A stretch of DNA of 64,000 bases from Serilophus lunatus (GCA_013399895.1 VXBA01005694.1:355695-419694); one strand, 5' to 3'. Positions 12,572 to 24,632 are shown, counted from the first letter of the stretch. Numbers and translations: made by a program. The notes: generated from the letters alone by a model not told the origin.

Positions 12572-14112
12572 GTAAGTGGAACAAGTCTCTTGCCTTCGAT
12601 GTCTGCATAAATAATTGGGCTTATTTGGGTTTATTTGGGAATACACTTAAATATATACATAGCTTTAAATTTTGATGGGGTAATTTTTCAGTCTTTAAGT
12701 TTTTTAGCTGAGGTATCTGATGTGCTGACAGTCAGCACTGAGGTGAGGGTGATATGAATTCAGGCAATGGGAAAGCTGTGTAAAAGTCTCTAGTGAATAT
12801 CACATATGGTGTGTGTACTCCACTGTAGCTTGAATCCAGATCTTGGAATTACCAATTCATTGTTCTGTGCACCTCTGCTATGCTGCAGTCTACAGTGATT
12901 GCAGTCTATCTCTCTCTACCCTCACTAACCCCTCAGCAACTGAAAAAAGACAGGATTCAGTCAGTTCCAAAAGACTTTTTAAGATCTAATCTTCTGTGAA
13001 AGGTTCTACTTACAGGACTGTAGATATAAAAACTTTCTATATTTATAGTCAAAGGAAATGACAAAATTTTTATTTTTACATGTATAGCATGCCACGTAGT
13101 TAATTAGAGAGGATGTAGAGACTATTCTCTGAAAAGTACTTTTATAAAATTTCATTCATAACCTATTTGCCTGTGTCATTTCATAGATTTTATCTTTCTA
13201 AATAGTTTATTGTTTTATTTTGTTGTTGTTTTTTTTAAATCCCCTATATATGATAATAGTTATACATGCCTGATCTGTCATGACATTTTGAATTAACAAC
13301 AGTAAGGGAAAAATCAAGAATCAGACAGTCAAAATATAACTCTTGTCAAGTGCGGGCACATAATTTTGGAATATGGAAAAAGAAAGATGGTCAAATGACA
13401 AGTGATGAAAACAGCAAAGCCAAAGTGTTTAGTATTATGTTTTGCTGTAACTGTGCACATGCATAATTGTTATTGGTCATATCTATATTTTGACAGAAGT
13501 CCTGATTAAATCAGTGGAGATTTCAGCCTAAAAGCCAGGTTATTGTACATTACTTAGAACATTGTCAACGTTGTATAAACCTTTTTATTAGGCACTTGGT
13601 ATAAAATAGAGTTTCAAAGAGAATTGTACTGATGTGTTTTAGATGAAAAAGCATTTATTGCACAGTAGTAGCTGCCTTTCATTTTGTAGAAAAGAGGGGA
13701 AAAAGTTTAAAACTGGGTTGTCCTGGTGGAAAATCTTTGAGGGGTTATAGTTAAGGGTCTATTTTAAGATTTATTTTATATGAATTATTTGGAAAAAGGA
13801 TAAAGCCAATTATAGTTTTTCAGCTGTGATTTCTTAAGCATTATTAAGTAATATCCTGTGTTACGTACATATCATTGTGTTCAATTTGTAAGAACTTCTA
13901 ATGTATCATAATTTTCAGATGAATGCTCAATTTTATTTCCATCTTTCAGACAAAAATCTCTTCACTTGTCCAAAGCTTTCTATCTTTTTTAACTTCCTTA
14001 GGAGGGCTGAAAACCAGCTGACAGTCATATTCATATATGTGTGAATGCATATGTAGAATATAATATGTTTGCAAAAAAAGTCTAAAAATCTTATTTAAAA
14101 AAAAAATTCTTA

Positions 14113-14178
14113 AAATCATAGAATCATTTAGGTTGGATGAGACCTTTCAGACGATTGAGTCCAAACCTAAACATGCAT
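14113..14178 (-). mobile_element. CR1 LINE, 3'-terminal fragment, antisense
   Basis: Starts with the reverse-complemented CR1 tail 'aatcatagaatcatttagg', followed by 'ttggatgagacctttcag' and 'gagtccaaacctaaac'. About 65 bases remain. An A-run precedes it. Confidence 0.88.
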
Positions 14179-14599
14179 TTGGAGCTGTAAATATTTCTTG
14201 GTTTCAGCCTTCTAAGATAATCTATTTTTCTACTTGTTACAGTGCAGGATATGTTTCTTTTAGTTAAAACAGTCAAGTTTCTTCAGAGATCTTTAGAAAA
14301 TATACTTTAGCACAGTAACTGCTATACAGTAGAAAGGAAGGTAATGGATAACACAAGAGGCAGAGGGAGAAGGCTTTTTAAAAAAATGAATTAACAGTAG
14401 ATGATGAAACAGTGACTGGACCAAATGAGGAATTTGTAACAAACACTGAGGAGAGGATGAATAAATTGTTGGGAAGATGAGAGAAGAGATGAGACACACA
14501 GATGAGAAAACCAGAAGGAAAAGAAGTTTTGTTGTAACAATTTCATGCTACCAGTTTTAGTGTTGTCCTTCTTTACTCTTTCCATCAAAAACCTGTATC

Positions 14600-14653
14600 T
14601 TAATAGTTAGACTCAATGAGTTCAGGTCTTTTCCAACCTTGATGATTCTATGA
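14600..14653 (+). mobile_element. CR1 LINE, 3'-terminal fragment
   Basis: Sense CR1 tail: 'tagttagactcaatgagttc', 'aggtcttttccaaccttgat' and the terminal 'gattctatga'. Its 3' end faces that of the antisense CR1 starting 158 bases further on. Confidence 0.85.
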
Positions 14654-14810
14654 CCCAATATAGTTTTGATTTCAAGATCTAAATTGGAAAAACTGTATTT
14701 TTTGGATAAACAAGCAAAAACAAGACAATTAATTGTACAGTTCCAGCTGAAATACAGCTTCACAGTTTTCCATCCTTTTGGGGCGTTGTCTCATTTCGTA
14801 TTTCATGCAG

Positions 14811-15090
14811 TAGAATCACACAGAATTGGAACAAAACGTAGAGTTCATCAAGTCCAACCTTTTACCTAACCTAACAACCTAACCAACACCAATCCATCAT
14901 CTAAACCACTAAGTTCACCATCCAACCTATCCTTAAACACATCCAGGGACGGTGACTCCACCACCTCCCTGTGAAGCCCATTCCAGTGGGAAATCACTCT
15001 GTGAAAAAGTTTTTCCCGATATCCAACCTAAACCTCTCCTGATGCAGCCTAAGACTGTGTCCTCTCGTCCTGTCACTGGGAGCCTGAGAG
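14811..15090 (-). mobile_element. CR1 LINE fragment, antisense, 280 bp
   Basis: Reverse-complement CR1 sequence with clear landmarks in order: 'tagaatcacacagaattgga', 'atcaagtccaacc', 'aacacatccagggacggtga', 'ctccaccacctccctg', 'ccgatatccaacctaaacct' and 'gtgtcctctcgtcctgtcac'. It is one of the better preserved copies here. Confidence 0.93.
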
Positions 15091-15092
15091 GT

Positions 15093-17339
15093 CATCTGTG
15101 AGTTACATTCATGTGTGTTATTACACAATTAGAGTTTCTCGTTTCAAATGCTACAAGAGAGGACCATATCCCGATTTTCACAAACAATATTAATTGATTA
15201 TTAATTATCAAAAAAGTCATCTCTCTGACTGTTATGGTAGGTTTCTTTGCCATCAAAAAATTTCATAAATTCCAAGATGTGGTGAAAAAACATATAGTGT
15301 GCTCTCTGTATCAGCTGCCAAAGAAAACTATTTTTCTATTCTTCACTTGTACCCCTGCAACCATCTTGTTCAACTAATGGAGTCAAAAAGGTCTTACACA
15401 GGCATTTATTTGAAACTTATAATGGTCCTTTGACTCCTTCACCTATGACACTTTTTTGTGGTAACCTTTTATTTTTGCAGATTTGGTATTCAAGGTTGAA
15501 TTTGCTAAGGAAAGCAAAGTGAAAAAGAGATATTCTGGATTACATGAGGAAAATAATGTGAAGAACAGTCACAAAATTAGAAACATCACTTCAAGTAATA
15601 AATATATTGAATAAATATATTGATTTGTTGTGCAGAATAGCACCTTGGTGTACTATAATTGCATCTTTTCAGAGAAATTCCAAGAACAAGACACTAACAG
15701 AGTATCTTCTGAATGTTTAGTTGCTCACTTTAAATGTGAATTAGACTAAATCAGAATGAAGGCCCTCTCATAAATGCTAAGTTAGCTACATCTGGATGCA
15801 TAAATTTATGGACACTTAATGGGACCATAAAATAGAAAATAAATTTTCTAGCTAACTACTGGTGGCCATTAAAATAAAAATGCTATATATCAGCTAACCA
15901 CAACACTTGATTTTAAGAATATTTTTAAAATAAATTTCAAGTTAGTTGATCTCACAACACCCCTCTCTACTATCTGATTTTAACAGCATCAATCTACTGG
16001 AAGATAGGAAAACCAGAAATAGGAACCTGGAGCAGACATAGAGATCTTAAGTTATTGGTTAATGCTCGTGGTGAAAACAGAATAAAGAACAGAGCTGCAA
16101 GTTCTTGACCACACCTTGGCTGACCATTACACTTTATACAGTGGGCCAGGAAAATAGTACACATATTTGAAAATAGCACCATACAAAGGTTATCCTCCAA
16201 CACAATCATAATATAATAATGACTGTACCCGTCGATTAGGGCAAATCCATTCTCCCTCTTTCAGAGCAGAGAGAGTCAAGCACATTAAAAAGCTCATTGA
16301 TGAGATGTTTCTGAGACACACACTGCTGGGTAATATACAAACCTCAGCCAAAGATTTCTCTCTGTTGGAACAATTGTTTTAAAAGATGGCATTTCTAGTA
16401 TATATGTTTACTATGAAAAGCATGTTTGCAATTTTAGCATCATTGTATGCTTAATTTAAGAATTAAACTTGTTTTTTTTTTCCTTAGCTTTGTCTGTTTC
16501 GCCTGTGAAAGAACTATTGATGTAGTGTATCCAGATTAAGATCAATTAACAATTCTGTGAATTTTGCCCAGCAGCTATAATCATTGGTTGCCTTAGCAAC
16601 TTGGTAGATTAAATCATAAGCTAAAATCCAGGGGGTTCAATTAAAAATTCTTGTTGAATTTCAAATTCTTTTCGGAATGAAATGACCAGTGATTCAATAC
16701 CCACTTGAGAATTCTGAGTTGACTTCTTTCTCTTCAGTGTAATTTACTAGAAATGAAGCATTAATATATTGTTTGGGAAACATTTACCTATTCCAATTTG
16801 CTATTGGTGCTGATGTATTAGGAATAATGAAGCTTTGTGGTTTTGTTACATAGCAAGGCACAGGCTAAACTTAGTATCTAACTTAAAGAATAATCTGATT
16901 TATCATATTTACTAGGCTATTTTTTCTTGCATTTGATACTGGCCTGAATTTATGCTAGCATTAGTACCACACAATTTAAAAAGAAGTATTTGTTAATATT
17001 TATTTTATTATTATGCTAGGACTTTAATTCTGAAATGTGCTGCTAAAGGACATTAGTGTGTTGAATGTTGAAACTACTCATTCTCCAGTTTGTGGCTGCA
17101 GAGTAGAGGCAAGGTTCTGTGTTCTGTTTCTTCAGCTCCCATTTGGATGTTTTCTGTAATTCTTGGGTAAATAGCAGGGCCTATTCACCTTCTTTTGATC
17201 ATACTGACCTTTCTACTACTGATTTCCTTGTAACTGTGCTGTCTTTTACCTCTTATGGCTGTTTTTCTAGTACCCTGATGTCCATTAATTTGGGTAGATG
17301 CATTTTCCCCACAATACTCTTGAGGGAAGTCTCATTTTG
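15093..17339. other. Non-coding DNA containing an X-box block
   Basis: AT-rich sequence with no recognised gene. The notable part is 16535-16680, which holds an RFX X-box palindrome and several TAAT cores. A pyrimidine tract ending in TTAG at 16487 looks like a splice acceptor, but the following frame is open for only about 17 codons. Confidence 0.5.
16587..16600. promoter_or_regulatory. RFX X-box motif GTTGCCTTAGCAAC
   Basis: The 14 bases fit the RFX-family X-box consensus GTTRCCNNRGYAAC at every position: an inverted pair of half-sites with a 2-base spacer. An ATTGG (inverted CCAAT) overlaps its left edge at 16584-16587, and TAAT-containing homeodomain-type cores lie nearby. RFX proteins bind such sites at ciliary, neuronal and immune genes. 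A regulatory role here is inference from the motif alone. Confidence 0.4.
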
Positions 17340-17739
17340 AAAGGCTGAGAAAAGTGGGATTTTTCATCCAAGAGAAGAAAATGCTCCAGGGTGACCTTAC
17401 TGAGGCCTTTCAGTACCTGAAAGGAGCCTACAAGAAAGCTAGAGAAGAACCTTTTAGAAGGGCATGGAGTGATAAGACAAAGGGCAATAGCTTTAAACTG
17501 AAGGAAAGTAGGTTTAGATTAGCTATAAGAAATAAATTCTTTGCTGTGAGGTTGGTGAGGTGCTGGAACAGGTTGCCCAGAAAAGTTGTGGATGCCCCAT
17601 TCCTGGAAGTGTTCAAGGCCAAGTTGGATGGGGCTTTGAGCAACCTAGTCTAGTGGAAGATGGACATGCCCATGGCAGGGGAATTGGAATTACATGATAA
17701 AATATCTTCCAACCTAAATCATTCAATGATTCTGTGATT
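17340..17739 (+). mobile_element. CR1 LINE 3' fragment with part of ORF2 and the full tail
   Basis: A 400-base sense CR1 piece. It runs from the 'gctgag...gtgggatttttcatcc' region through the ORF2 C-terminus and the 3' untranslated region ('gagcaacctagtctagtgga', 'cccatggcagggg') to the terminal 'attcaatgattctgtga'. The frame 17354-17653 encodes the conserved ORF2 C-terminal pattern. This is a dead 5'-truncated copy. Confidence 0.95.
17354..17653 (+). pseudogene. CR1 ORF2 C-terminal remnant (reverse transcriptase tail)
   Basis: A 99-codon frame without internal stops matches the C-terminal part of the CR1 ORF2 polyprotein, downstream of the reverse transcriptase catalytic core. The recognisable pattern is a 'WSDKTKGNSFKLKE' block followed by 'FRLAIRNKFFAVRLVRCWNR' and 'LEVFKAKLDGAL', corresponding to the family's SDRTRGN...RFRLDIRK.FF..R.V..WNRLP..VV..PSLE.FK..LD.AL. 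The ATG at 17354 is not a real start: the endonuclease and polymerase domains are missing because the insertion is 5'-truncated. An intact frame in a diverged copy is probably chance over 300 bases. Confidence 0.85.
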
Positions 17740-19989
17740 TATTGTTCATGAGCCTTTCTCAGAAAAACCTTTGTACTCCAGGTATTCTGATATGGTGCCA
17801 AAAAATATTAACACCAAACCATTAACACATGGATGCTAACCTCACACAGCTCTTGACTTTTGTTCTCTCCCTTGCATAAGGGTCAGAAATTAATACATTA
17901 CTTCTTTATATCTTCACTTGTCCTAATGAAAAGTTTTCTTTTCTACTTGTCTTCCATTATGTTGTTCTCAGTCTCACCAAAGAAAGACTACCTGTTCAGA
18001 CATTAGATGTATTCCACCACACATAAGTGTATGTAGAACCCATTTTAAGCAACATTTTGTGTTTTCTTACTTTCATTCTCGAAGATAGCATCCCTTTTTC
18101 CTCGATATCTAATAACCTTCTTTGTAGACAAAGATGAAATGATGGAGGTGATGCTTCTTTTGAAAGAATTAAATAAGCAAACTAAATAAACAGAAATAAG
18201 TAGCATAATGGAAACATAAATGTTCCTGCAATTTTCCAGGGACAGAGATACAAACAGTGTCAACCATTTACTGTGGTAACACAAGAAGCTAACCCTTTCA
18301 TTCTCTGTTTAAGCTGCTCCATTAAATTTTGGGTTTTGGTGCATGTCCTACATATTTGCAAATCTACAGACAAGATATTCAACAGCTATTGTGCAATTAT
18401 ATCTCAATTATGCTGAATACTGGCAGATTTCACATATAAAAATGGTAGTAATCAAAGAAAGGAAAGTTGATATAAAATTTAATATATTGTATAGATAAAC
18501 GACCATCACTTGACAGCTGAACATAAAGACAAATTTGAATTCCTTTGAGCCCTCTGTCAGCAAGAAATCTTTGCAGTTGTATTTTATTCAAAAAATTATC
18601 CCTCGAAACCTTTTTAATAATTCCAGCAGTTATAACAAATTATGTTAAATTACAGAGTAGGCCTAAAGCGTGCTCCTAGAAGCCTCCAAATTCTGAATCC
18701 AGTTTAAGACATAAAAGTGTAGCTCTGGGAGAAGCAGAAAGTATAGAATAAAGTATAGGAATTAAAGCATAATAAGATAAAAAAGAAGCTTGTGACTAGA
18801 AGATGGTTCTTTCACTTGCGCTATGTAGTCCTCTTAATTATTTTTTTTCATGCTAAAACCTTTTTATATGTTTTGGGTGGCGAGAGAAACTTTTGATCAT
18901 TAAAAGCTAATTAATGAAGTTCAGTAAAAATGAAAGTTCTGCTATCCCTTTCTCTGGAAAGTACTTCCTGGCTTTTCAGTATCACTCTTATATTCAACAT
19001 GTATTTGCAACTTGAGAAACTCATTATTCTCATGTTATTTAATGTTTATGAAGGGTTTTGCAATTCCAGCACAGAAATCTTCTGCAGAAGTGCCCCCAAT
19101 ATCTGCATTGAAATTTAACTTTGCTAAGCCTTGCTGCTAGTGTTGGTGAGACGTGTTCTGATGCTGTGCTATTTACTGAGCCCTTCTGCAGTTCTGTAGC
19201 ATTCTGAAATTACTTTCGGTAGTTTAAAGTCTTCATTCTGGAATCACAAGTGTAAAATTCATACTAGCTTAATCTGTGTTCTACATTTCCTTCTTAATTT
19301 CAATTACTAATTTAAAATTAATCAACTGGGAGTAGGCCAGAAGGAAACTATCATGAATGGGTCTCTTTCTTGGTTTTTTTTTCCTAAAATAAGAAAGGCT
19401 GAAGGGAAAAGGGGGAAGAGGTTTACAAATAATTTTTTGTATATTCTTAGAAATTACTATGCATTTATGCATTATGTCCTTTAGATGCAATGAATACTAT
19501 ACAGTCTTACCTTTCTTTAATCCTATTGACTCATAAAGCAGTTTCAATTTGGATTTTTTTGAAAGACTCCATAAAGATAAGCATTGCCATTGTCATCTGA
19601 TTTGGTGAAACAAAGGCATGGAGTGGGCAAAGGAGTTGCACAATTTCTGGCTGAACCAGTAGAACAGCCCCGTTGCCCTGAGTACCAGTGCCTTAGCAAT
19701 TCTCTCCCACCACTAATAATCAGTATTGTGTATAACAAATAGGACTTTTGGTTCCAAAGTAAAATGTCTGCACCAAGTCAGAGATGCCTTAATAGGACAG
19801 CAGGACTTCAGGCATGATGGATCAGTTCTGAAGGAGTCATGTTATCAGATGTTGGTGGGAACTTGTCTATCCTAGCAATACGGATCACATTGTTGGAGTG
19901 CTTAGTTTAAAAGTTTGGGTAACTTGCAAGGCAGGCATTTTTGAAATCACATCTTCAAAGTGCATGCACTCTTTTAAAGCAACTTTAAA
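17740..19989. other. Non-coding DNA
   Basis: No gene evidence. The only repeat I can suggest is the MIR-like block at 19603-19715. Confidence 0.5.
19603..19715 (+). mobile_element. Possible ancient MIR-like SINE
   Basis: The order of words resembles an old amniote MIR core and tail: 'gaaacaaaggcatggag', 'gggcaaaggagttgcaca', then 'cctgagtaccagtgcctt' and 'agcaattctctcccacc'. The family pattern is GAAAC-GAGGCA-GAG...GACTTGCCCA...CCTGAGTCCCAGTGC. Divergence is high and I could not align it by computation. Confidence 0.35.
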
Positions 19990-20147
19990 TCATAGAATCA
20001 TAGAATTGTTTCAGTTGGAAGGGACCTTAAAGATCATTTAGTTCCAACCCACCTGCCATGGGCAGGCACACCTTCCAGTAGTTGCTCAGAGTGCTATTCC
20101 ACTTGGCCTTGAACTTCCAGGGATGGGTATCCACAGCTTCTCTGGGC
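19990..20147 (-). mobile_element. CR1 LINE, 3'-terminal fragment, antisense
   Basis: Begins with the reverse-complement tail 'tcatagaatcatagaattg', followed by 'ttggaagggaccttaaagat', 'cctgccatgggcaggcacac', and 'cttggccttgaacttccag', ending at 'cacagcttctctgggca'. Confidence 0.94.
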
Positions 20148-23100
20148 AAGAAATGTAAATCTCAAAAAATAAAAAAAATCAAAAGACTCCTTGTGTATCA
20201 ATATCAGCAAGGGAGGCATGTGATGGATTACAATATTAATATTTTCTGCTGTACACAAGGATTTAAATGAGGGTTATCTTATCAGATTGATGAAATACCC
20301 AGCTCTTCAGCTTGCCTAAAGAAATAGCTGAGTAATGGTCATCCGAATTATAACAAACTACGTAGTTAGCTGAAGTAGAACCAAGTACTTTTTCATTTGT
20401 GTGCTATTCTTCAAACCCATAAAAAACCCCGTCTAAGCCAAGAAAGCATAATTTAAAAACTTGCTTGTACACCATAAGATCTATTGGCCAAGCCCTAGCA
20501 AGGAGATGTGCTGATGGAGAGAGATTGCTCTTTAAGACAGCTCTCAATGAGAAAGGTGTTAGGAGGAGAGGAGAATGGGTCTGAGCCATGCTGTGGACTT
20601 TAACAGATTGCTTTCCGACTGCCTACCCCAAGTGGAGCAATTGCTGGCATGTAGCATGCAGTGACGATGGATATGTACCACACTGCTTGGCAAGCATACA
20701 AGCAAATAATTGCATCAGCAAGCCAGAAACACGATTTTGATCTCTAAAGCAAGGAGGCAAAGGAGGAAATAATTTTAGTTTTTATCTAGGCTGACCTAAA
20801 AGATTAGTTCAGTAAATTTTCTCCATTTCTATATCCTGTCTAGTTACAGGTTTTTCAGATATAAAGACTCAGAAACTTTTTTATTGAGATTACTGTATCA
20901 GAGAAAAATGTTTGGGTTTGGAGGCTCACTTTCAATTCTCTTCACAGAACTAGGATCAGACTGACACTTTTTTTCCTGTCAAATCTCTCTCTTATTTCTG
21001 TAACCAATAAATAACTTCTAGCATTAATGCATAAGAAATTCCTGTCTTTCACATATTTCGGATATACCAAGTTTTCGTCTTAATACTAAAATCAGGATGT
21101 GAGTTAATAAAGTGCAGTGGCATCCAACATAATGATCTCATTGCCTTTTGTGAGAGAACAAATTTGTATCTCACTGAATTTACGTTGGTCGGGGCCAATT
21201 CACTGTGACTGTGTGTGCGTGGAAAGGGCCTGCAGGCACATGGTCTGCAGCCAGCACGACTGAGTCCATGGAGTGCACATGGCCCAGGAGCAGTGGCTGC
21301 ATGTCAATCAAGGAAGGGCTGCCTCTTGGTAGCCCACTCACACTCCCTAAAGCTCCTGTTTGGCTGTGGCACCCATCACTTTGGCTGAGAGGGCACTGAA
21401 TGGTCAATGACCCAAATGTCCTTCCTGAGAGGGGTGGCCATGGTGGCCAAACATCATAAATACAGCACAGATAGGCTCCCTTTTGGTGTTCCTTTGAGGA
21501 TCTTTCGTTGTGAATTGCACAGAATTTTTTAAAGTTAGGGATCTAATTTCCTTATTCTGACCTCTTCTTTCTTTACCCTGCAAGTCTCCTTTTTTTCTTT
21601 TCTTCCTTACTCTCTTTTGGGTAACAAAGCCAACGGGGCTTGTGCTCTACTTAGCTGGGTTACTGATTGCTTTGTACTATGTACTTTTGTGGACTGTTTT
21701 TTAGCAGATTGCTTTGGTAATATGCTTTTGGCTTGGCTGTATATTACGCCCGACACATTTGTCAAAACATTTGTTTTCTTACTAAATTAAAAGAAGTTCT
21801 TTTGGGAAAACGTTCATAGTGTGCTCTCTTTATGCAATTCAATGTATCAAAGAACCACAGACTCTGCAAGAGTTCATGTGGCGGAAATCTCCTGGAGCCT
21901 TAAATATACGTAAACTGCCCAGGCAGCCTGTGGCTTAGACCTGGGGTGTTACAATTTTACATACTTTATTGAAAAATGTCAGGCATTAAAGTAACATAAA
22001 TCAATGCTAAAGCCTTCCTAAAGATAAACTGACTATATCTTTTAAGATAAGTTATAATATGGAGTTCAACATGGCAGAAAAATTTAGTCGCAAGTCTTGA
22101 TTCTGCACTAACTCTTCTTACTCAGAGTTTGTGAAACAAATGCTAATATTGGAAATATGTTTGATATTAGTGTGTTTTACAATGCATCATCAAATACATG
22201 GTTACACTTGCAGCCAGAGGCTCTGGTGAAAAAATCAAATATGCTATCTTAAATAACTGGAGGCATGACTTGTTTTAGCAATAAGGGAGGTTTTTGTTGA
22301 TGGTGTAAGAAAAGGTTTTTTTCTTCAATAGTTAATGGAGAGTCCTGCAGGATTTCAAAAAATTTGTTGTGAGTGCTCGGCCCCAGAGCATGAATATATA
22401 TTTTGAGTTATAACATATACTTTTGACATATTTGCACATATTCAAAGCACACTGGGGTAATCTGATGCCTCTCTTAAGTCAACTGAGCATCTGTGTCTCT
22501 GGAACACAAATCCAAGTATTTTCAACTCATTCTTTTGGAAAGTCAGTGGAAGTAGGAGTCAAGAATGCATAGTGAAAGTAAGATATCTTTGGCTGTCACC
22601 AATCTTATTAAAGCAGATGTTCTGAGTATTACACTTAATTGTGATAATTAATTCTACAGAAGGGATATGACTATGTATTTCTGACTGTCAACTCATGAAA
22701 AAACTACAGTGAACATTTTCTGTTCAGTAGAATAGGACATCTGCAAATGCTATGTCAGTGTGATTTACCTCATTCTTAGATGTCTAAAAACCAGGTATCT
22801 CAGTCCAAGCTTGATATTACAGATCCCATGATAGTAGAAAAAAATGGACATGTTGTGTTGCTGGTTTCTTGATGTCTATGAAATTATGTGAACTTTCAGA
22901 AATCCCAGAAACTCTGCGCTGATAGGAGAGGGGGCTTGGAGTGAAGCTTGTAGATGCTGGTGGATTTTTAGAGATGATGCAATCCACAAGTTTCAGTCTG
23001 GCAGTTAGGAAGGATGTACTGCAGGGGGTAGCACCTGGAAGGTGTAAACTGCTTTGAAGCCAAACAGGATTGGATTATCCAGGGAGAAACAGCACCTGAA

Positions 23101-24204
23101 AGAATCTTGGCTTTGGGTAAATTGTGCAATTTATGACAGCCTTGCAAACTTTTCTGGAAATTATTTTGCAGCTCTAGCTTAAGTTCTCCACCTAAACTAT
23201 GTAATACAGAGATAGTTTAAATAACTGTAAAGAGACCCAGGCATAGACTAATTGGATCTAAATAAGAGCTATTCTGGCTTCTCCTTCTGAAAACAAGTAA
23301 CAGCTCTCTCGCCAAGCAGCTCTCTCATCATGGCAATTTTCCCAGTGTCATCCAAGAGTGTCAGCTCTGCAATAGTGCTTGAGGAGCACTGTGGGAGGTA
23401 CTGACCTTCCCAAATAATTATGAGTTTTTACAGAAAGGAACGATCAGGAAATGTGCCTATAGCAAGGCCTGTATAACAAACTAAACAGACATTGCTTGGT
23501 TTGGAAATGGTGCCAAACTGTCAAACTGCTGATAAAAGTAGTTTATTTTCCTACACAGTGCTGTATCTATGTCTGTGTGTCTGTACAAGTCAGTGGTTGA
23601 CAAGGCATTTACTGGAAGAATCTTTATCATCAAAACATTTTGTAAAGTTAATATTTGTTTAGCAAGTGTAAACTTGTTTAAATTTTTAACTTATTTCTGG
23701 CTGGTTTAAGGTGGTGATATTTTTTTCCCCTATTATCCTTGTATTTCCTTTTGAGGGGAGAGTAGGAAAATACACTCTATGCAGTCAATAATAAAAATGT
23801 ATAATTAAAGCAAAAGAATGTCCCCTCATCTGTTCTTTTTGGATTAATGTGTCATGATGAAAACATTTTGAAGGCAGACTCTCTCTGGTTCCTGCGTCAC
23901 AGACATAAAATATTCTCTCATGAACTGAAAACCTCTGAGGTAGGATGAGATGCCTAAAAAATGCTTGTAAAGTGACAGATCTTTAATGAATTATAAATAT
24001 GCTGTTGACCTTTTTTCTTCTTTAACAACTTAGTTGGTAGATGTTTTATTGCATCTGAAAAAGTTGCCTAATTTATACTTCCTGAAGGGTGGAGGTATAG
24101 ACTAAGGAGTTTGGGGAATAAATGCCAGATAACCTTCTTCAGCTGTTTTGAAGGATCTGTGCTTGAGTGAGTTGGAGAATACAGGTAATAAGAAAATGAT
24201 GGGT
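20148..24204. other. Non-coding DNA with one GC-richer block
   Basis: No gene or named repeat supported. 21180-21460 is clearly GC-richer than its flanks (see separate entry). A stretch near 21838-21910 has a faint resemblance to an antisense CR1 tail but is too degraded to call. Confidence 0.45.
21180..21460. other. GC-richer unassigned block
   Basis: About 280 bases noticeably richer in G and C than the surrounding kilobases. It is followed by a TATA-like 'cataaata' at 21456-21463 and then by T-rich sequence to about 21780. Overlapping short open frames occur on both strands, as expected where stop codons are rarer. I searched for LTR ends and a target duplication and found none that match. 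It could be an old retroelement piece, a gene-derived fragment or a regulatory block. Confidence 0.3.
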
Positions 24205-24632
24205 TGGGTGGAGAAGAACCTAATGAAGTTCAGCAAAGGCAAATGCCGAGCTGTGCTTGGGGAGGAATAACCCCATGCGGCAGTAAAGGTCAGCTGCTGA
24301 AAAATAACTCTGAGGAGAAGGATCTGAGGGACAACAAGCTGTTCATGAGCCAACAGTGTGCCCTGTGGGCCAAGGAAACTAGGGATATCCCGGTGTGGAT
24401 TTGGAAGTGCAGTATCCTGACGTGCATTTGGAAGAGCACACAGGAGGCGATCCTGTCCCTCTACTCATCCTTGGTAAGACCACATCTGGAGTGCTGTCTC
24501 CACTTCTCAGTTCCTCGGGACAAGACAAGGAACTACTGGATCTCACTAATGCACCCTCAAGTGCAGGTGTCAAGAGGATGGAGCCAGACTATCTTCCATG
24601 ATGCCTGGCAACAGGCAGAAACTGAAATATAA
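24204..24632 (+). pseudogene. Disrupted CR1 ORF2 fragment
   Basis: A 142-codon frame carries the CR1 ORF2 motif 'LVRPHLECC', equivalent to the family's LVRPHLEYC block just after the reverse transcriptase fingers/palm region, preceded by 'DNKLFMSQQCAL'. The frame departs from the family between the two 27-base repeat copies and after the motif, which indicates frameshifts. No complete domain remains and no function is expected. Confidence 0.8.

Larger units (their letters stand above)
6476..14112. other. Non-coding DNA with minor simple repeats
   Basis: No recognised gene or transposon in this 7.6-kb stretch. A degenerate tandem of 'taatattaggggtgaa' units lies at 6526-6585. There are A-rich runs near 7894-7921, an AAAT run at 10779-10797, and a pure A-run near 11561-11576. 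The longest + strand frame (12286-12675, 129 codons) has no recognisable domain. Confidence 0.5.

Noticed and set aside
12286..12675. 129-codon + strand frame
   Set aside because: No recognisable domain; only its part before a good donor at 12571 is worth a low-confidence note.
21741..21760. CGCCCGACAC resembling a retroviral primer-binding site next to an LTR end
   Set aside because: Only about seven bases fit a lysine tRNA primer site; no CA terminus directly precedes it and no target duplication was found.
21838..21910. Faint antisense CR1 tail ('aagaaccacagactctgcaa')
   Set aside because: Too few landmark words survive to separate it from chance.
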